From NCBI GenBank assembly GCA_006247105.1, contig CM016927.1:744001-808000 (forward strand): a DNA stretch of 64,000 bases, in the 5' to 3' direction. This document shows, one piece after another, positions 63,931 through 64,000 of the stretch. The position numbers and the translations under genes are program-made. Position 1 is the first letter of the stretch; each line of letters starts with the position of its first letter. The DNA comes from Giardia muris (lineage: Eukaryota > Fornicata > Diplomonadida > Hexamitidae). The notes under the pieces are model-generated. The model searched no databases, had not been told where the DNA came from, and worked only from the letters and a program-made list of their open reading frames with translations.

Positions 63931-64000
63931 ATGTCCGGCCAAGGTGGGTTTACGCAAAACCCATCCCAAACGTTCGGCTTCGGCTTGTCCAACCAGCCCA
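63931..64000 (+). CDS. Start of a probable FG-repeat nucleoporin, 3' partial
   Basis: An open frame starts at ATG 63931 after the TAAAAA tract and runs off the right edge. The 23 visible codons read MSGQGGFTQNPSQTF then GFGLSNQP: Gly/Gln/Asn/Ser-rich with an FGFG. Such composition is typical of FG nucleoporins, whose disordered repeats form the permeability barrier of the nuclear pore. The evidence is short; another Gln/Gly-rich protein remains possible. Confidence 0.5.
   Translation, partial: MSGQGGFTQNPSQTFGFGLSNQP

Noticed and set aside
63925..63969. Longer N-terminus of the 2,358-residue protein using TTG at 63969
   Set aside because: TTG is not a likely start, and the stretch overlaps the divergent plus-strand frame; ATG 63924 has the A/T-rich context.

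Overview
The window looks like nuclear DNA of a diplomonad, most probably a Giardia species. It is extremely gene-dense. No introns are needed to explain any gene. The exact Giardia-type polyadenylation signal AGTRAAY sits at or just after the stop codon of at least ten coding loci, short A-rich initiator tracts abut many start codons, and the gene content is characteristic: ankyrin/coiled-coil proteins of the '21.1' type, NEK-like kinases, a cysteine-rich surface protein with CXXC and GGCY motifs, beta-tubulin, and an axonemal dynein assembly factor. The coding DNA is visibly GC-rich and the surface protein lacks the usual CRGKA tail, which points to a Giardia other than G. intestinalis (G. 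muris would fit). The species assignment is inference.

Layout. 1-18768: three consecutive + strand ankyrin/coiled-coil genes. The first carries a tandem array of apparently identical 681-bp (227-codon) repeats that runs off the left edge. 16158-27477: a 4,060-bp inverted repeat, apparently perfect, whose arms each hold a complete beta-tubulin gene and the 3' part of the third ankyrin gene. The arms surround a 3,200-bp unique spacer with a PepD-type dipeptidase and an unrecognised gene. The right-arm ankyrin copy is a 5'-truncated duplicate. 27557-29844: a small protein that looks like the DNA-binding half of a transposase, a gene-poor stretch, a tRNA-Arg(ACG), and an ankyrin-RING protein. 29881-34792: a hypothetical protein, a DNAAF3-like dynein assembly factor and a coiled-coil protein. 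34849-42705: a NEK-like kinase, a large protein resembling PPi-type PEP carboxykinase, a hypothetical protein, an ARF-like GTPase and a small ORF. 42705-48616: a VSP-like surface protein divergent from a double-kinase/ankyrin protein. 48636-56819: coiled-coil proteins, including a HAUS5-like candidate and a protein built of a degenerate ~48-residue repeat. 56848-64000: a 2,358-residue protein with a possible Nup155-like build, and, starting 6 bp away on the other strand, the first codons of what looks like an FG-repeat nucleoporin.

Main points of interest: the homogeneous 681-bp coding array; the apparently perfect inverted repeat that could allow inversion of its spacer; the transposase-like DNA-binding protein at the outer breakpoint of that repeat; divergent gene pairs separated by only 6, 10 and 15 bp; an exact TAA|ATG junction between two in-frame genes; the unannotated 48-residue repeat; a shared KYKxxY motif in two of the ankyrin/coiled-coil proteins; and the divergent surface-protein tail. 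No homology search was possible, so family names beyond tubulin, PepD, the kinases, ankyrin, RING and GTPase are tentative.
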